Source of the DNA: Methylophilaceae bacterium
GTDB taxonomy: Bacteria > Pseudomonadota > Gammaproteobacteria > Burkholderiales > Methylophilaceae
NCBI GenBank assembly: GCA_029244935.1
Contig: JAQWQF010000031.1
Coordinates: 1 to 39,934, forward strand
DNA: 39,934 nt
Direction: 5' to 3'
Numbering within the stretch: the stretch's first letter is position 1; the number at the start of each line of letters is the position of its first letter. Both the position numbers and the translations under genes were made by a program. The notes under the pieces are model-generated. The model did no database searches and was not told the origin of the DNA. It saw nothing but the letters and a program-made list of their open reading frames with translations. Below, piece after piece: positions 17,221 through 29,053 of the stretch.

Positions 17221-17937
17221 TTATTTAACTAGCTTTTCAACAATAAGATAATTCATATTAAATTTTGCTTGAGTGTTACCCAATGCAGCTGATTTTTTAT
17301 ACCAACCTAATGCTTGATCATAATCTTGAGTAACGTTAATACCTTGCTCATACATCAATCCCATATTAAATTGTGCAGCAGAATCAAATTGTAGCGCTAG
17401 CTTTAGACATCCTTCAATAGTTAATTGATTTGGGCCACATTGATTTTCTGTAATATTTCTTGGGACTGGGACAATGGCAACATAATTATTAAGTCTTGAC
17501 CAAAATCCTGTGAATGCTCCTGAACGATCGAAGAAATTTTTCCTAAAGGATCGTTGTGCAGTTTCTACTTGCTTTTCTTCATTTGCAAAATTACCTGACA
17601 CCATAGGTTTTGTAAAGTGGGGCTCTATTTTTGTTGCCCAGACCAAACTTGTACTAATAAGCAATAGAGCCAGTGCATTAACTTTATTTTCCATAAACTT
17701 TTTAATGTATGTAGATTGTGGCGCAAGCAAACCTTCCTCAACTAACTGCAGTCGCAGTCTCTCATTAATATCTGCAGCATTACTTGGAGCCTGGCTCTCT
17801 ATTCTGAGCTTACGTTTAATTAAAGCAGCTCTAATTAACCTTGCTTGAAGGCGTAACCTAACATCCATCTTGATAACCGTATTACCTGCAATAACATTTA
17901 ACCAGTCTTGGTCTAATTTTGATTCATCTATGGCCAT
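17221..17937 (-). CDS. Membrane-anchored Sel1 protein, candidate anti-sigma factor
   Basis: A 238-residue protein that starts at the base following the sigma-gene TGA (zero gap, with CGGAG in the sigma coding end as ribosome site). About 85 cytoplasmic residues rich in Arg/Leu (DQDWLNVIAG, then RLRLQARLIRAALIKRKLR) precede one transmembrane helix at about 87-101 (VNALALLLISTSLVWA). The outer part ends in one and a half Sel1 repeats at about 175-235 (AAQFNMGLMYEQG, DYDQALGWYKKSAALGN). No zinc-binding HxxxCxxC anti-sigma motif is present. Coupling to the sigma gene, the single helix and an outer repeat domain suggest it holds the sigma factor until an envelope signal releases it; this role is inferred, not shown by homology. 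Confidence 0.7.
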   Translation of the reverse strand: MAIDESKLDQDWLNVIAGNTVIKMDVRLRLQARLIRAALIKRKLRIESQAPSNAADINERLRLQLVEEGLLAPQSTYIKKFMENKVNALALLLISTSLVWATKIEPHFTKPMVSGNFANEEKQVETAQRSFRKNFFDRSGAFTGFWSRLNNYVAIVPVPRNITENQCGPNQLTIEGCLKLALQFDSAAQFNMGLMYEQGINVTQDYDQALGWYKKSAALGNTQAKFNMNYLIVEKLVK

Positions 17938-18585
17938 TCATTTCTCTCCGATCTGTAAACATTCTTCCATCGTTGGTGTTATTTTTTTTCGCGCCTGCGA
18001 TAAGAATTCTTTGGTAGCAATAGCGCTTCTACCAATAACATCAGCAATAGATTTTATATCCATACCATCCATTTGATAATCTAACGCTGCTGCATGTTCA
18101 GGATAGGCATGATAGAATTTATCAAGTTTATCCTGCACGCAATCACTTTGATTTTGATATTCATCCTTAAGTTTATACTCATGTTCTTTGATAGCAGTCG
18201 AAGGACTATCACAAGAAATTTCTATCTCATCTAATGAATAATCTATGTGTTTTTTATCAGTTTTTTGTTTCTTCTTATAATCTAACAAAGTATTTCTGAG
18301 TATTTGGTACATCCACGTTCTTGAATATTTTAGTTCTTCAAGGGTCCCTGCCTTTTTAAAAATTTTAATAGTCGTTAATTGATAAACTTCACTTGCTTCG
18401 TCATAACTCAAACCTTGTGTCATTCCAAACTTTGTAAACTCCCCAGGATTAAAGTCCGATTCTTTTATACCAAATTTTGGCCCATAGTAATGGCCATACA
18501 TAACAAAACCCTGATTTCTATCTTTTTCGTTTCCTTGGATTAAAGCCATCACTTCAGATGCAATTTCTCGCGTTCTTATGCTCAT
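17938..18585 (-). CDS. ECF-type (sigma70 family) RNA polymerase sigma factor
   Basis: A 215-residue sigma factor with only regions 2 and 4. Region 2 is at about 60-108 (SYDEASEVYQLTTIKIFKKA, then SRTWMYQILRNTLLDYKKK, matching the RTWLYRIARN signature). Region 4 is at about 150-203 (AAALDYQMDGMDIKSIADVIG, then ATKEFLSQARKKI, a helix-turn-helix). The 45-residue linker is charged. The unusual N-terminal 60 residues (YGHYYGPKFGIKESDF) precede region 2. The ATG has AGGGGGAATCA before it. A promoter copy identical in layout to two others in the island lies about 100 bases upstream, so it probably drives its own transcription. It is translationally linked to the membrane Sel1 protein. Confidence 0.85.
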   Translation of the reverse strand: MSIRTREIASEVMALIQGNEKDRNQGFVMYGHYYGPKFGIKESDFNPGEFTKFGMTQGLSYDEASEVYQLTTIKIFKKAGTLEELKYSRTWMYQILRNTLLDYKKKQKTDKKHIDYSLDEIEISCDSPSTAIKEHEYKLKDEYQNQSDCVQDKLDKFYHAYPEHAAALDYQMDGMDIKSIADVIGRSAIATKEFLSQARKKITPTMEECLQIGEK

Positions 18586-18683
18586 TGATTCCCCCTATCA
18601 ACACTCTATTCCTATTCCTTGTTTTTATACACCAACAATCTTTATTATAATTACTTTATTCTTTTAAGCTTTTAATTGTCTTC

Positions 18684-18714
18684 AGGTAGACGATTAATGT
18701 ACTTAAGTGTCAGG
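18684..18714 (-). promoter_or_regulatory. ECF-type promoter copy B, upstream of the sigma gene
   Basis: Minus strand: CCTGAC (18709-18714), 15 bases, TCGTC (18689-18693), TACCT. It would give a leader of about 100 bases before the sigma ATG and implies autoregulation. It lies just downstream of the hairpin that may end the 83-residue gene. Confidence 0.75.
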
Positions 18715-18738
18715 ATATATTTATAATTGGTATTGATT

Positions 18739-18770
18739 AAAAAATCAGGTGGCCAGTTTTCGCACTAGCC
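18739..18770 (-). terminator. Candidate rho-independent terminator of the 83-residue gene
   Basis: Minus strand: GGCUAGU-GCGAAA-ACUGGCC (18751-18770) pairs over seven base pairs, one of them G-U, with an extra U-A at the base; six bases later comes a run of six U (18739-18744). The G-U wobble pairs only in the minus-strand RNA, which favours this orientation. The U-tract is slightly distant from the stem. Confidence 0.5.
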
Positions 18771-18775
18771 AAGCG

Positions 18776-18815
18776 GCAGAAAATATTTAAACAGGAGGGT
18801 AATAAAATTTTCTGC
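18776..18815 (-). repeat. Nine-base perfect inverted repeat in 3' UTR of the 83-residue gene
   Basis: GCAGAAAAT (18776-18784) and ATTTTCTGC (18807-18815) flank a 22-base loop. On the minus strand the loop contains ACCCUCCUG, complementary to ribosome-binding sites. It lies between the stop of the 83-residue ORF and the terminator-like hairpin, so the whole 3' UTR could be a two-hairpin small RNA. Confidence 0.6.
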
Positions 18816-18830
18816 GACTAAACTAACGAT

Positions 18831-19082
18831 TCAAATATATATCCCCATAGTTATTATGACCGTTCCGTCATTTGAATGAATAATATAGGAGTTTCCGTGA
18901 TCCTTAATTTTACTAACTATATTAAAGCCATACTTATCAGATACTTTCTTTAAAACGTTTTCACTAAAACTACGTATAAATTCTTCGCTACCAATTGACG
19001 TTTTTTCTCCGTATTTCATTAAAATATCTTGTATAAATGGTGGAACATCTTGCACTTGATATGAAAGATTCTTATTTTGCAT
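18831..19082 (-). CDS. Orphan 83-residue protein, likely ECF regulon member
   Basis: No family is recognised. The 83 residues are soluble with no signal peptide: an N-terminal half (YQVQDVPPFIQDILMKYGEK) that looks helical and a C-terminal half ending in a beta-like segment (NSYIIHSNDGTVIITMGIYI). The start has ACAAGGAGAAGAAT, a strong ribosome site. The third copy of the shared promoter lies 26 bases upstream, at nearly the same distance as for the secreted Sel1 gene. The 3' UTR contains an inverted repeat and a terminator-like hairpin. The gene is probably real and coregulated with the sigma factor; a role as effector or regulator cannot be told. Confidence 0.7.
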   Translation of the reverse strand: MQNKNLSYQVQDVPPFIQDILMKYGEKTSIGSEEFIRSFSENVLKKVSDKYGFNIVSKIKDHGNSYIIHSNDGTVIITMGIYI

Positions 19083-19107
19083 ATTCTTCTCCTTGTAATT
19101 TTCTACT

Positions 19108-19138
19108 AGGTAGACGATATGTTGCTAAAACGGTCAGG
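19108..19138 (-). promoter_or_regulatory. ECF-type promoter copy C, upstream of the 83-residue orphan
   Basis: Minus strand: CCTGAC (19133-19138), 15 bases, TCGTC (19113-19117), TACCT. The last ten bases are identical to copy B. The -10-like element lies 31 bases before the ATG at 19082. Confidence 0.75.
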
Positions 19139-19221
19139 TCTTCTTGTTATTAAAATTTATGATTTTTCACTGAGGGAGTTAATTTAGTCTTGAATTTACT
19201 TAATTGTGTTTGAGATAATGA

Positions 19222-19512
19222 CTATCGCTTTAGGTTTTCTTTTAGTTCTAAATCTAGTCCTTCAACACGCTTCAAAAATTCTTTAGTGTATTTAACCTTC
19301 TTACTTTTTGTTTTTTTGGTTCGCACATTAATTGTTGATTTTTTTTTCTGACTTTCTCTCTTAGATTGATTTTTTGGATGCTGTGGAGCTTGAAGTAGAA
19401 CATACAATATGGAAATAAACACAATCGTTATAGATAAAACCAATATAACAACCACAAGATTATTAGGGCTTGAAGTTAGTATATTTATCATGTCATCGTA
19501 AAAATCTAGCAT
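19222..19512 (-). CDS. Small membrane protein with basic tail
   Basis: A 96-residue protein not assigned to a family. Residues 1-17 are polar, one transmembrane helix spans about 18-41 (LVVVILVLSITIVFISILYVLL), and the rest is very lysine-rich (SKRESQKKK, TKKTKSKKVKYTKE), so the tail is likely cytoplasmic. No copy of the shared ECF promoter is found upstream and the ribosome site is poor. It lies between the pnt genes and the ECF island; cotranscription with pntB (59-base gap) is possible. Confidence 0.6.
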   Translation of the reverse strand: MLDFYDDMINILTSSPNNLVVVILVLSITIVFISILYVLLQAPQHPKNQSKRESQKKKSTINVRTKKTKSKKVKYTKEFLKRVEGLDLELKENLKR

Positions 19513-19571
19513 TGTTTTTTATCTGTCTTCTTAAGACTTTATGATATTACAACTTTGTGAATAGTATTTCT

Positions 19572-20936
19572 TCAAATTGCTTTAACTAATTCTTCAACAA
19601 CTTTTTTTGCATCCCCAAAAAGCATTGTTGTTTTATCTGAATAAAAGAGCTCGTTATCTAACCCCGCATACCCTGGAGCCATTGATCGCTTATTTACAAT
19701 AATCATTTTTGCTTTTTGCGCCTCTAGAATAGGCATTCCATATATTGCACTCCCGGGAGTTTTTGCCGCCGGATTTACAACATCGTTTGCTCCAATTACT
19801 AACACTACATCAGTCTGACTAAACTCCCCATTTATGTCTTCCATTTCTGCGACCTGTTCATAAGGGACGTCAGCTTCGGCTAACAAAACATTCATATGCC
19901 CTGGCATACGCCCAGCGACTGGATGAATCGCATATTTGACACTGACTCCTTTTTCGATAAGCTTGGTAGTTAGTTCCTGCAATGCATGTTGTGCTCGCGC
20001 TACTGCCAATCCATATCCTGGAACAATAATAACTGAGTCAGCATTAGACATGAGATAAGCAACGTCATCTGCAGAGCCTGATTTTACCGGTCTTTCAGCT
20101 TGGCCAGCTATATCTGCTGTTGTATCCGCACCAAATCCTCCCAGCATGACTGAAATAATGGATCGATTCATAGCTTTACACATTATGTATGACAAGATTG
20201 CTCCAGATGAACCGACGCATGCGCCAGCAATAATCAATACAGAGTTATTAAGAGTAAAACCAATACCCGCCGCCGCCCATCCAGAATAACTATTTAACAT
20301 CGAAACAACAACTGGCATATCAGCTCCGCCAATTGGAACAATTAAAGTTATGCCTAAGACTAGGGCTAAAGTCACCATCATTATGAATGCTGGAATAGAC
20401 TCTGATTGAAAATAAATAACACCACAAAATACCATAGCTATTGCTAGGACTAGGTTTATCAAATGCTGTCCTTGAAATATAAGTGGCTTCGCTCCAAACT
20501 TTCCAGATAATTTACCGAAGGCAACTACTGAGGCAGTGAAGGTAATAGCTCCAATAAATGCTCCAATAAATAATTCAAAACGTTGTACTATTGAATGTGT
20601 CTCAAATATATTGAATACTGCAGCAAGACCAATCAGAACTGCAGCAAGACCAACAAAAGAGTGCATCAAGGCAACAAGCTCTGGCATTTTTGTCATTTGA
20701 ACTGTCTTTGCAGCATAAATCCCAATACTCCCCCCCAACAAAAGAGGGACTAAAATCAATAATAAATTTAGGCTCTCGCCTATCCAAAAGGTTGCTGCTA
20801 TTGCAATCGCCATACCAATCATGCCAAATAAATTACCCGACCTAGCAGATGTAGGCGATGACAATCCTCGGAGAGCCAATATAAATAAAACTGCAGCTAT
20901 TAAATATGCAAAATTTGATAAGGCAAGATTACTCAT
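19572..20936 (-). CDS. pntB: NAD(P) transhydrogenase subunit beta
   Basis: Membrane subunit of proton-translocating transhydrogenase, which uses the proton gradient to drive NADPH formation from NADH. The 454 residues have about eight to nine hydrophobic helices in the first 260 residues and a C-terminal NADP(H)-binding domain III ([18 protein letters not shown], with the GYGxAxxQ variant of the dinucleotide fold, then [18 protein letters not shown] and [15 protein letters not shown]). The ATG overlaps the stop of pntA2 by eight bases. Full length and intact. Confidence 0.96.
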   Translation of the reverse strand: MSNLALSNFAYLIAAVLFILALRGLSSPTSARSGNLFGMIGMAIAIAATFWIGESLNLLLILVPLLLGGSIGIYAAKTVQMTKMPELVALMHSFVGLAAVLIGLAAVFNIFETHSIVQRFELFIGAFIGAITFTASVVAFGKLSGKFGAKPLIFQGQHLINLVLAIAMVFCGVIYFQSESIPAFIMMVTLALVLGITLIVPIGGADMPVVVSMLNSYSGWAAAGIGFTLNNSVLIIAGACVGSSGAILSYIMCKAMNRSIISVMLGGFGADTTADIAGQAERPVKSGSADDVAYLMSNADSVIIVPGYGLAVARAQHALQELTTKLIEKGVSVKYAIHPVAGRMPGHMNVLLAEADVPYEQVAEMEDINGEFSQTDVVLVIGANDVVNPAAKTPGSAIYGMPILEAQKAKMIIVNKRSMAPGYAGLDNELFYSDKTTMLFGDAKKVVEELVKAI

Positions 20937-21249
20937 TTGGCTGCTCTTCTTTCGTTTTTTTTCGTTTAAACATTTCTAGCATGCGCTGCGTCACAAAAAA
21001 TCCCCCAAAGATGTTAATTGAAGCGAAAAATATAGCAATCGCACCTAAAATGTTGCTAAATGTTACTAACTCCCCGTTATGGTCTCCTACTTGAAGGATT
21101 GCACCTACAATGACAATACCTGATATTGCGTTAGTTACCGACATTAATGGGGTATGAAGTGCAGGTGTTACCTTCCAAACCACGTGATAACCTACAAAAA
21201 TAGCTAATACGAATATAGAAATATTTTGAATAGTAAGTAATTCCGCCAT
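20929..21249 (-). CDS. pntA2: NAD(P) transhydrogenase subunit alpha part 2
   Basis: The membrane-domain half of the alpha subunit, encoded separately as in many alpha- and betaproteobacteria. 106 residues with three hydrophobic helices ([53 protein letters not shown]) and a charged C-terminal tail. The frame extends upstream to 21291, but the ATG at 21249 is preferred because TTAGGAGGAATT directly precedes it and family members begin here. It starts eight bases after pntA1 and overlaps pntB. Confidence 0.93.
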   Translation of the reverse strand: MAELLTIQNISIFVLAIFVGYHVVWKVTPALHTPLMSVTNAISGIVIVGAILQVGDHNGELVTFSNILGAIAIFFASINIFGGFFVTQRMLEMFKRKKTKEEQPNE

Positions 21250-21257
21250 AATTCCTC

Positions 21258-22379
21258 CTAAATGAGTTTGTCCCCGCTGGTTAATAAACATCCTTTTACA
21301 AGTTCATCCTCAAGATTCACCGTCAGTTTTCCAGTCTCATCAAATAGTAACTTAATGAATTCTAAAATATTTCGAGCATAAAGGGCTGAGGCATCTGTGC
21401 TTAAAAGGCTAGGTAAATTAGTCATCCCAATAACTTTAACACCGTTGATATCAATAATTTCGTTAGCTTTTGTTAGAGGACAATTACCTGAACCATCCTT
21501 TGCAAGACCGGCAGCCATATCTAAAATAACAGCGCCTGGTTTCATTTTCTTAACGGTATCCCCTGATAATAATATAGGGGGCTCTCGCCCAGGTATTAAA
21601 GCCGATGTAATAATAATATCTGCTAGTATAGCTTTTTCAGCAATTAGCTTACTTTGTCTATCTAACCAGGATTTGGGCATAGGTTTAGCATATCCACCAG
21701 CTCCGGCTGCGTTTTCTTTTTCTTCCTCTGTCTCAAAAGGAACCTCAATAAACTTTGCTCCTAATGATTGAATTTGTTCTTTTACTGCTGGGCGTACATC
21801 TGATGCCTCAACTACCGCTCCCAATCTTTTTGCTGTAGCAATAGCCTGTAATCCAGCCACACCCGCTCCTAAAACCATTACCTTTGCAGCTTTAACAGTC
21901 CCAGCCGCAGTCATTAGCATAGGCATAAATTTTTTATAATGCTCTGCTGCTAATATGACAGCTTTATAGCCGGCGATATTTGCTTGTGAAGACAACACAT
22001 CCATCGACTGCGCCCGCGTATTTCTTGGCAGAGCCTCCAGAGCAAAGGCCGTAACCTTTTGCTCAGAAAACTGATTTTTAATGTTTGTATTGAAAGGTTC
22101 TAGTAAGCCTACAACATATTGGTTTGGTTTTAGGAGCTTTATGTCTTCACTATTCATTGCACGAACCTGTAATATTAAATCAGATTTAAGTATATTTGAA
22201 CGATCAACAATTTTTGCTCCTTCATTCTGAAACATTTCATCTGAAATAGACGCACTGATTCCGGCGCCTCTTTCTATCTGGACTTCTTGCTTAAGTAAAA
22301 TCATCTTCTTAACTGTTTCAGGTGTAGCAGCAACTCTTGCTTCCCCACTAAAAGTCTCTTTTAAAATACCTATTTTCAT
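21258..22379 (-). CDS. pntA1: NAD(P) transhydrogenase subunit alpha part 1
   Basis: Soluble NAD(H)-binding domain I of the split transhydrogenase, 373 residues. It shows [15 protein letters not shown] at the N-terminus, the [20 protein letters not shown] segment around 120-139, the dinucleotide fold [22 protein letters not shown] with the acidic residue in [13 protein letters not shown], and VILDMAA. It is related to alanine dehydrogenase, but the neighbouring pntA2 and pntB decide the assignment. It follows oxyR by 44 bases, GGAG lying ten bases before the ATG. Confidence 0.95.
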   Translation of the reverse strand: MKIGILKETFSGEARVAATPETVKKMILLKQEVQIERGAGISASISDEMFQNEGAKIVDRSNILKSDLILQVRAMNSEDIKLLKPNQYVVGLLEPFNTNIKNQFSEQKVTAFALEALPRNTRAQSMDVLSSQANIAGYKAVILAAEHYKKFMPMLMTAAGTVKAAKVMVLGAGVAGLQAIATAKRLGAVVEASDVRPAVKEQIQSLGAKFIEVPFETEEEKENAAGAGGYAKPMPKSWLDRQSKLIAEKAILADIIITSALIPGREPPILLSGDTVKKMKPGAVILDMAAGLAKDGSGNCPLTKANEIIDINGVKVIGMTNLPSLLSTDASALYARNILEFIKLLFDETGKLTVNLEDELVKGCLLTSGDKLI

Positions 22380-22423
22380 TCAGACATTACTCCACATATA
22401 AAAATTCTTGTAAAATTAGAAAT

Positions 22424-23320
22424 TTAATTCAAAATCGAATTTAGATTAATTTCTTGAATTGATTTAACAATATAATCAATAGCATCCTTCTTAACTGTAC
22501 TCTTTCGATAAGCTAATGCAACACGACGATAAGGTTTCGGATCACTAAAAGGAATAGTCCTTACTAATGGGTTTTCGTACCCTGAAACTGTAGCTGATTT
22601 TGGAAGGACAGATATACCCAAATTAGACGCAACCATATTTCTTATAGTTTCTAGAGAATTTCCTAGTTGAACATCTCGGTTTTTTTCAAGTCCTGGGCAG
22701 GCTTCTAAAATTTGATTGGTATAACAATGATCATTATCAAGTAACATTACCTTTTCTCTACCTAATTCTTTAGCGCTTAATGATGGACTTTTTGCCAAAG
22801 TATGATTAATTGGGACAATTACCTCAAAAGGTTCATCATAAAGATGAATACATTCAATGCCTGATTTTTCAAAGGGTAATGCAATAATTGCAGCATCAAG
22901 CGCACCTCTTTTGAGATGTTCTTCAAGGTTTTTAGTAATATTTTCTTCAACTTCTAATGGCATACTTGGCAAATCTCTTCGTAATATTGGAATTATTAAT
23001 GGGAGTAGATAAGGGGCAATAGAATATATAAGCCCTAAACTAAAAGGATTGGCTAATTGACGATCGCCTTGTCGCGATAGTTCTTTTATTTTTTCAGCTT
23101 CATCCAGCACCACATTAGCTTGATTTATTATAAGCTTTCCTATGGAGGTCGCTGTTACCTTTGATCGACTTCTTTCAAATAAAGATAACCCTAGCTCTTC
23201 TTCAAGCTTTTTAATTGCTAAACTTAAAGCTGGTTGACTTACAAAACATTTTTCTGCTGCTCTTCTAAAATTTTTTTCTCTTGCAAGGGCAACTACGAAT
23301 CTTAGTTCGCTAAGTGTCAA
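22424..23320 (-). CDS. oxyR: Hydrogen peroxide-sensing LysR-type regulator
   Basis: A 298-residue LysR regulator with an N-terminal helix-turn-helix (FRRAAEKCFVSQPALSLAIKKLEEELG) and a type 2 periplasmic-binding-like sensor domain. Cysteines fall exactly at positions 199 and 208 (DNDHCYTNQILEAC), the redox disulfide pair of E. coli OxyR, so peroxide sensing is well supported. The start is a TTG two bases beyond the gyrB stop, giving the family-typical MTLSELRF. Likely targets include peroxidases; the window offers the exported peroxiredoxin but no clear OxyR site was identified there. Its place before the pnt genes may link NADPH supply to oxidative stress. Confidence 0.92.
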   Translation of the reverse strand: MTLSELRFVVALAREKNFRRAAEKCFVSQPALSLAIKKLEEELGLSLFERSRSKVTATSIGKLIINQANVVLDEAEKIKELSRQGDRQLANPFSLGLIYSIAPYLLPLIIPILRRDLPSMPLEVEENITKNLEEHLKRGALDAAIIALPFEKSGIECIHLYDEPFEVIVPINHTLAKSPSLSAKELGREKVMLLDNDHCYTNQILEACPGLEKNRDVQLGNSLETIRNMVASNLGISVLPKSATVSGYENPLVRTIPFSDPKPYRRVALAYRKSTVKKDAIDYIVKSIQEINLNSILN

Positions 23321-23322
23321 TG

Positions 23323-26855
<3,533 letters not shown>

Positions 26856-27069
26856 AGTTTTTTCTTTATATAAATAATAATAATAATAATAGAAAGCTTT
26901 TTAATAGTTTACGTCTTTAATGCTATTTAAAACAGTTATTTACTCTATTTTTTATGTTCTGGTTTTATCATCACTTAACTGTGGATGAGTTGTGTATAAT
27001 TTTTTTTTTATCATTTATTTTTCTTAAATTAACATTTTATCCACAAGAAACTCATAACATAACTATATA
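26856..27069. other. oriC: Candidate replication origin (oriC) in the dnaN-dnaA gap
   Basis: The 214-base gap has a perfect DnaA box TTATCCACA at 27037-27045 (plus strand), a perfect box on the other strand at 26991-26999 (TGTGTATAA, reads TTATACACA) and a one-mismatch box at 26980-26988. A (TAA)n run at 26873-26890 and a T-rich tract at about 27000-27035 could serve as unwinding elements. A further perfect box lies upstream of dnaA at 28470-28478. Genes left of dnaA run leftwards and genes right of it run rightwards, as expected around an origin. The origin may instead be, or extend to, the dnaA-rpmH gap. Confidence 0.6.
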
Positions 27070-28407
27070 TTAACCTCTTAATACCTGGGTAAGAAATCCA
27101 AGATCTTGTCCAATATTATGATCTTTTAATCTAAGTTGTTCGATTTCATCACACGCATGGATAATAGTTGTATGGTGTCTTCCCCCAAACGCTTCTCCAA
27201 TTTCAGGAAAGCTTAAATTTGTTAGTTCACGAGTTAAGCTCATTGCAACTTGTCTTGGTCGAGAATAGTTTCTCGACCTTTTTTTGCTGTGGATATCAGA
27301 AATTTTTATTTTATAATATTCTGCTACTGTTTTTTGTATGTTTTCGACAGTTACTTGTCGACCACGAACCGCAATTAAGTCTTTAAGGGACTCTTTTGCT
27401 AACCCAATATCAATCTCGCGCCCAGTAAAATTAGACATTGCTAGCACCCTATTTAGCGCCCCCTCTAATTCTCGTACATTAGACCGTATTTGTTTGGCAA
27501 TAAAAAATGCAACGTCATCAGGGAGTGTTATTTTATTTTCTTCTGCTTTTTTGAGTAAGATTGCCACCCTCATTTCTAGTTCGGGCGGGTCAATTGCTAC
27601 GGTTAATCCCCAACTAAATCTTGTCCTTAAGCGCTCGTCAACACCTGCTATTTCTTTAGGATAACTGTCACAGGTAATAATAATTTGTTTTTTGTTTTCT
27701 ATAAGACTATTGAACGCATAAAAAAATTCTTCTTGAGTTCGATTTTTCTTTGCTATAAATTGAATGTCATCAATCAACAATAGATCAAGTGAGTGGTATG
27801 TTTTTTTAAAACTATCGAATGCTTTGTTTTCATATGCTTTTACCACGTCGTGCACGTAACGCTCAGCATGCAAATATTTAATTTTAGCGTCAGGCCGTAA
27901 ATCCTTTAAATGATTTCCAATTGCATGTATTAAATGAGTTTTACCTAACCCAACTCCCCCATAAATAAATAATGGGTTATAAGCTAATCCAGGATTTTCT
28001 GCAATTTGAACAGCAGCAGCAGTAGCCAGCTGATTAGCTTTCCCTGTAACAAAGTTATTAAAAGTAAAAGCTTTATTAAGTCCATTGCTTTTGGTTGATT
28101 TTAATTTTTCTGTTTTTGGGAGAACAATTTTTTCTAAGGTGTTGGTTGATGGCCGCGGTTTTTGTTTATTTACTTTGTAGTCTAGTTGAGTAGATTTTAG
28201 ATGTTTTTTTGTAAGAGCAATTAAACTTTCATTAAATCGTTCTTTTACCCATTGTAAGACAAACAAATTTGGCGCAACTATATATAAGGTGTTATTTTCT
28301 TTATTATAGTCTGGTGTTAGAGGCTTTAACCAGGTGTTATATTGTTGAGCTGTTAGTTCTTTGTTGCAATGCTCTAAACATAATAGCCAGAATTTTTCGA
28401 TATCCAT
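27070..28407 (-). CDS. dnaA: Chromosomal replication initiator protein DnaA
   Basis: AAA+ initiator that binds DnaA boxes and unwinds oriC. 445 residues: an N-terminal DnaB/HolA-interaction domain (residues 1-75), a short lysine-rich linker (about 80-112), the AAA+ domain with Walker [10 protein letters not shown] at 150-158 and Walker [10 protein letters not shown], and the C-terminal box-binding helix-turn-helix with the signature [16 protein letters not shown] perfect DnaA box 62 bases upstream of the ATG suggests autoregulation. Full length. Confidence 0.98.
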   Translation of the reverse strand: MDIEKFWLLCLEHCNKELTAQQYNTWLKPLTPDYNKENNTLYIVAPNLFVLQWVKERFNESLIALTKKHLKSTQLDYKVNKQKPRPSTNTLEKIVLPKTEKLKSTKSNGLNKAFTFNNFVTGKANQLATAAAVQIAENPGLAYNPLFIYGGVGLGKTHLIHAIGNHLKDLRPDAKIKYLHAERYVHDVVKAYENKAFDSFKKTYHSLDLLLIDDIQFIAKKNRTQEEFFYAFNSLIENKKQIIITCDSYPKEIAGVDERLRTRFSWGLTVAIDPPELEMRVAILLKKAEENKITLPDDVAFFIAKQIRSNVRELEGALNRVLAMSNFTGREIDIGLAKESLKDLIAVRGRQVTVENIQKTVAEYYKIKISDIHSKKRSRNYSRPRQVAMSLTRELTNLSFPEIGEAFGGRHHTTIIHACDEIEQLRLKDHNIGQDLGFLTQVLRG

Positions 28408-28469
28408 TTAACTATTTTTCTTATATATAATTTTTTTTCGGAAATCCATGTTAGCTTAAAAATCAAAAG

Positions 28470-28478
28470 TTATCCACA
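28470..28478 (+). promoter_or_regulatory. DnaA box upstream of dnaA
   Basis: TTATCCACA, a perfect consensus box, lies in the divergent dnaA-rpmH gap, 62 bases before the dnaA start. Placement suggests autorepression of dnaA or membership in oriC. Only this one box is seen in the 168-base gap. Confidence 0.7.
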
Positions 28479-28509
28479 GGCTTTTATACTATTATTTATT
28501 TTTATGTTA

Positions 28510-28538
28510 TTGACATTAAGGCCCTACTGGAGTATTGT
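28510..28538 (+). promoter_or_regulatory. rpmH promoter
   Basis: A perfect -35 TTGACA (28510-28515) and -10 TATTGT (28533-28538) spaced 17 bases, giving a start near 28545 and a leader of about 30 bases before rpmH. This arrangement also shows that an upstream ATG at 28504 cannot be the rpmH start, because it precedes the promoter. Confidence 0.7.
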
Positions 28539-28575
28539 TCGCGGTCAAAGATTAAAGTTCCAGGAGCATATTATA

Positions 28576-28710
28576 ATGAAACGGACCTACCAACCCTCAA
28601 AAGTTAAACGTGCTAGAACACACGGATTTTTAGTAAGAATGAAGACCCGTGGCGGCCGGGCAGTTATTGCATCGCGACGAGCAAAAGGAAGAGCGCGTCT
28701 AGGTATATAA
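28576..28710 (+). CDS. rpmH: 50S ribosomal protein L34
   Basis: Forty-four residues, [20 protein letters not shown] onwards to [10 protein letters not shown], the invariant L34 pattern and length; the [18 protein letters not shown] form is common in betaproteobacteria. The frame is open upstream to 28504, but the ATG at 28576 matches the family, is preceded by AGGAG and lies downstream of the promoter. First gene of the rightward run from the origin. Confidence 0.98.
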   Translation: MKRTYQPSKVKRARTHGFLVRMKTRGGRAVIASRRAKGRARLGI

Positions 28711-28719
28711 AATTCTCTA

Positions 28720-29052
28720 TTGCATAAATCTAAAGAATATAAGTTACTAAATGCGGATGATTTTTCGTCCGTTTTTAGTTTTAGAAAACGACTAAACTCC
28801 CCTCATCTTTTTTTCCATCTTGCTCCTAATTTATTAGGCCACCATCGTCTAGGATTTGTAATTGGAAAAAAAATAGAAAAAAGAGCTATTAGAAGGAATT
28901 ATATGCGACGTTCAATTCGAGAAATGTTAAAAGATTTATTACCTCAAAATTTTTCTTTTGATATTGTTGTTCGTGTTCAAAAGTCTTTTTATCGTAATGA
29001 GTTTAGTCAAATTAAATCAGAGCTTCAGTTATTAATAGGGCGTACTAAATAG
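28720..29052 (+). CDS. rnpA: Ribonuclease P protein component
   Basis: Protein cofactor of RNase P for tRNA 5' maturation. 110 residues, basic, with the RNR signature region RLGFVIGKKIEKRAIRRNYMRRSIRE at about 46-71. The start is a TTG nine bases after rpmH; an in-frame stop (the rpmH TAA) lies just before it and no ATG is available until much later. The ribosome site is poor, so expression may depend on coupling to rpmH. Same rpmH-rnpA-yidD-yidC order as in most bacteria. Confidence 0.94.
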   Translation: MHKSKEYKLLNADDFSSVFSFRKRLNSPHLFFHLAPNLLGHHRLGFVIGKKIEKRAIRRNYMRRSIREMLKDLLPQNFSFDIVVRVQKSFYRNEFSQIKSELQLLIGRTK

Positions 29053-29053
29053 A

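Noticed and set aside
21397-21771. 124-codon plus-strand frame inside pntA1
   Set aside because: Antisense shadow of a strongly conserved gene, with no ribosome site or recognisable domain.
26873-26890. (TAA)n run as a phase-variable microsatellite
   Set aside because: It is outside coding sequence and away from promoter elements; a role as an A/T-rich unwinding element near DnaA boxes is simpler.
28504-28575. Longer rpmH reading frame starting at 28504
   Set aside because: This ATG lies upstream of the TTGACA/TATTGT promoter and the extra residues are not part of L34; ATG 28576 has a ribosome site.
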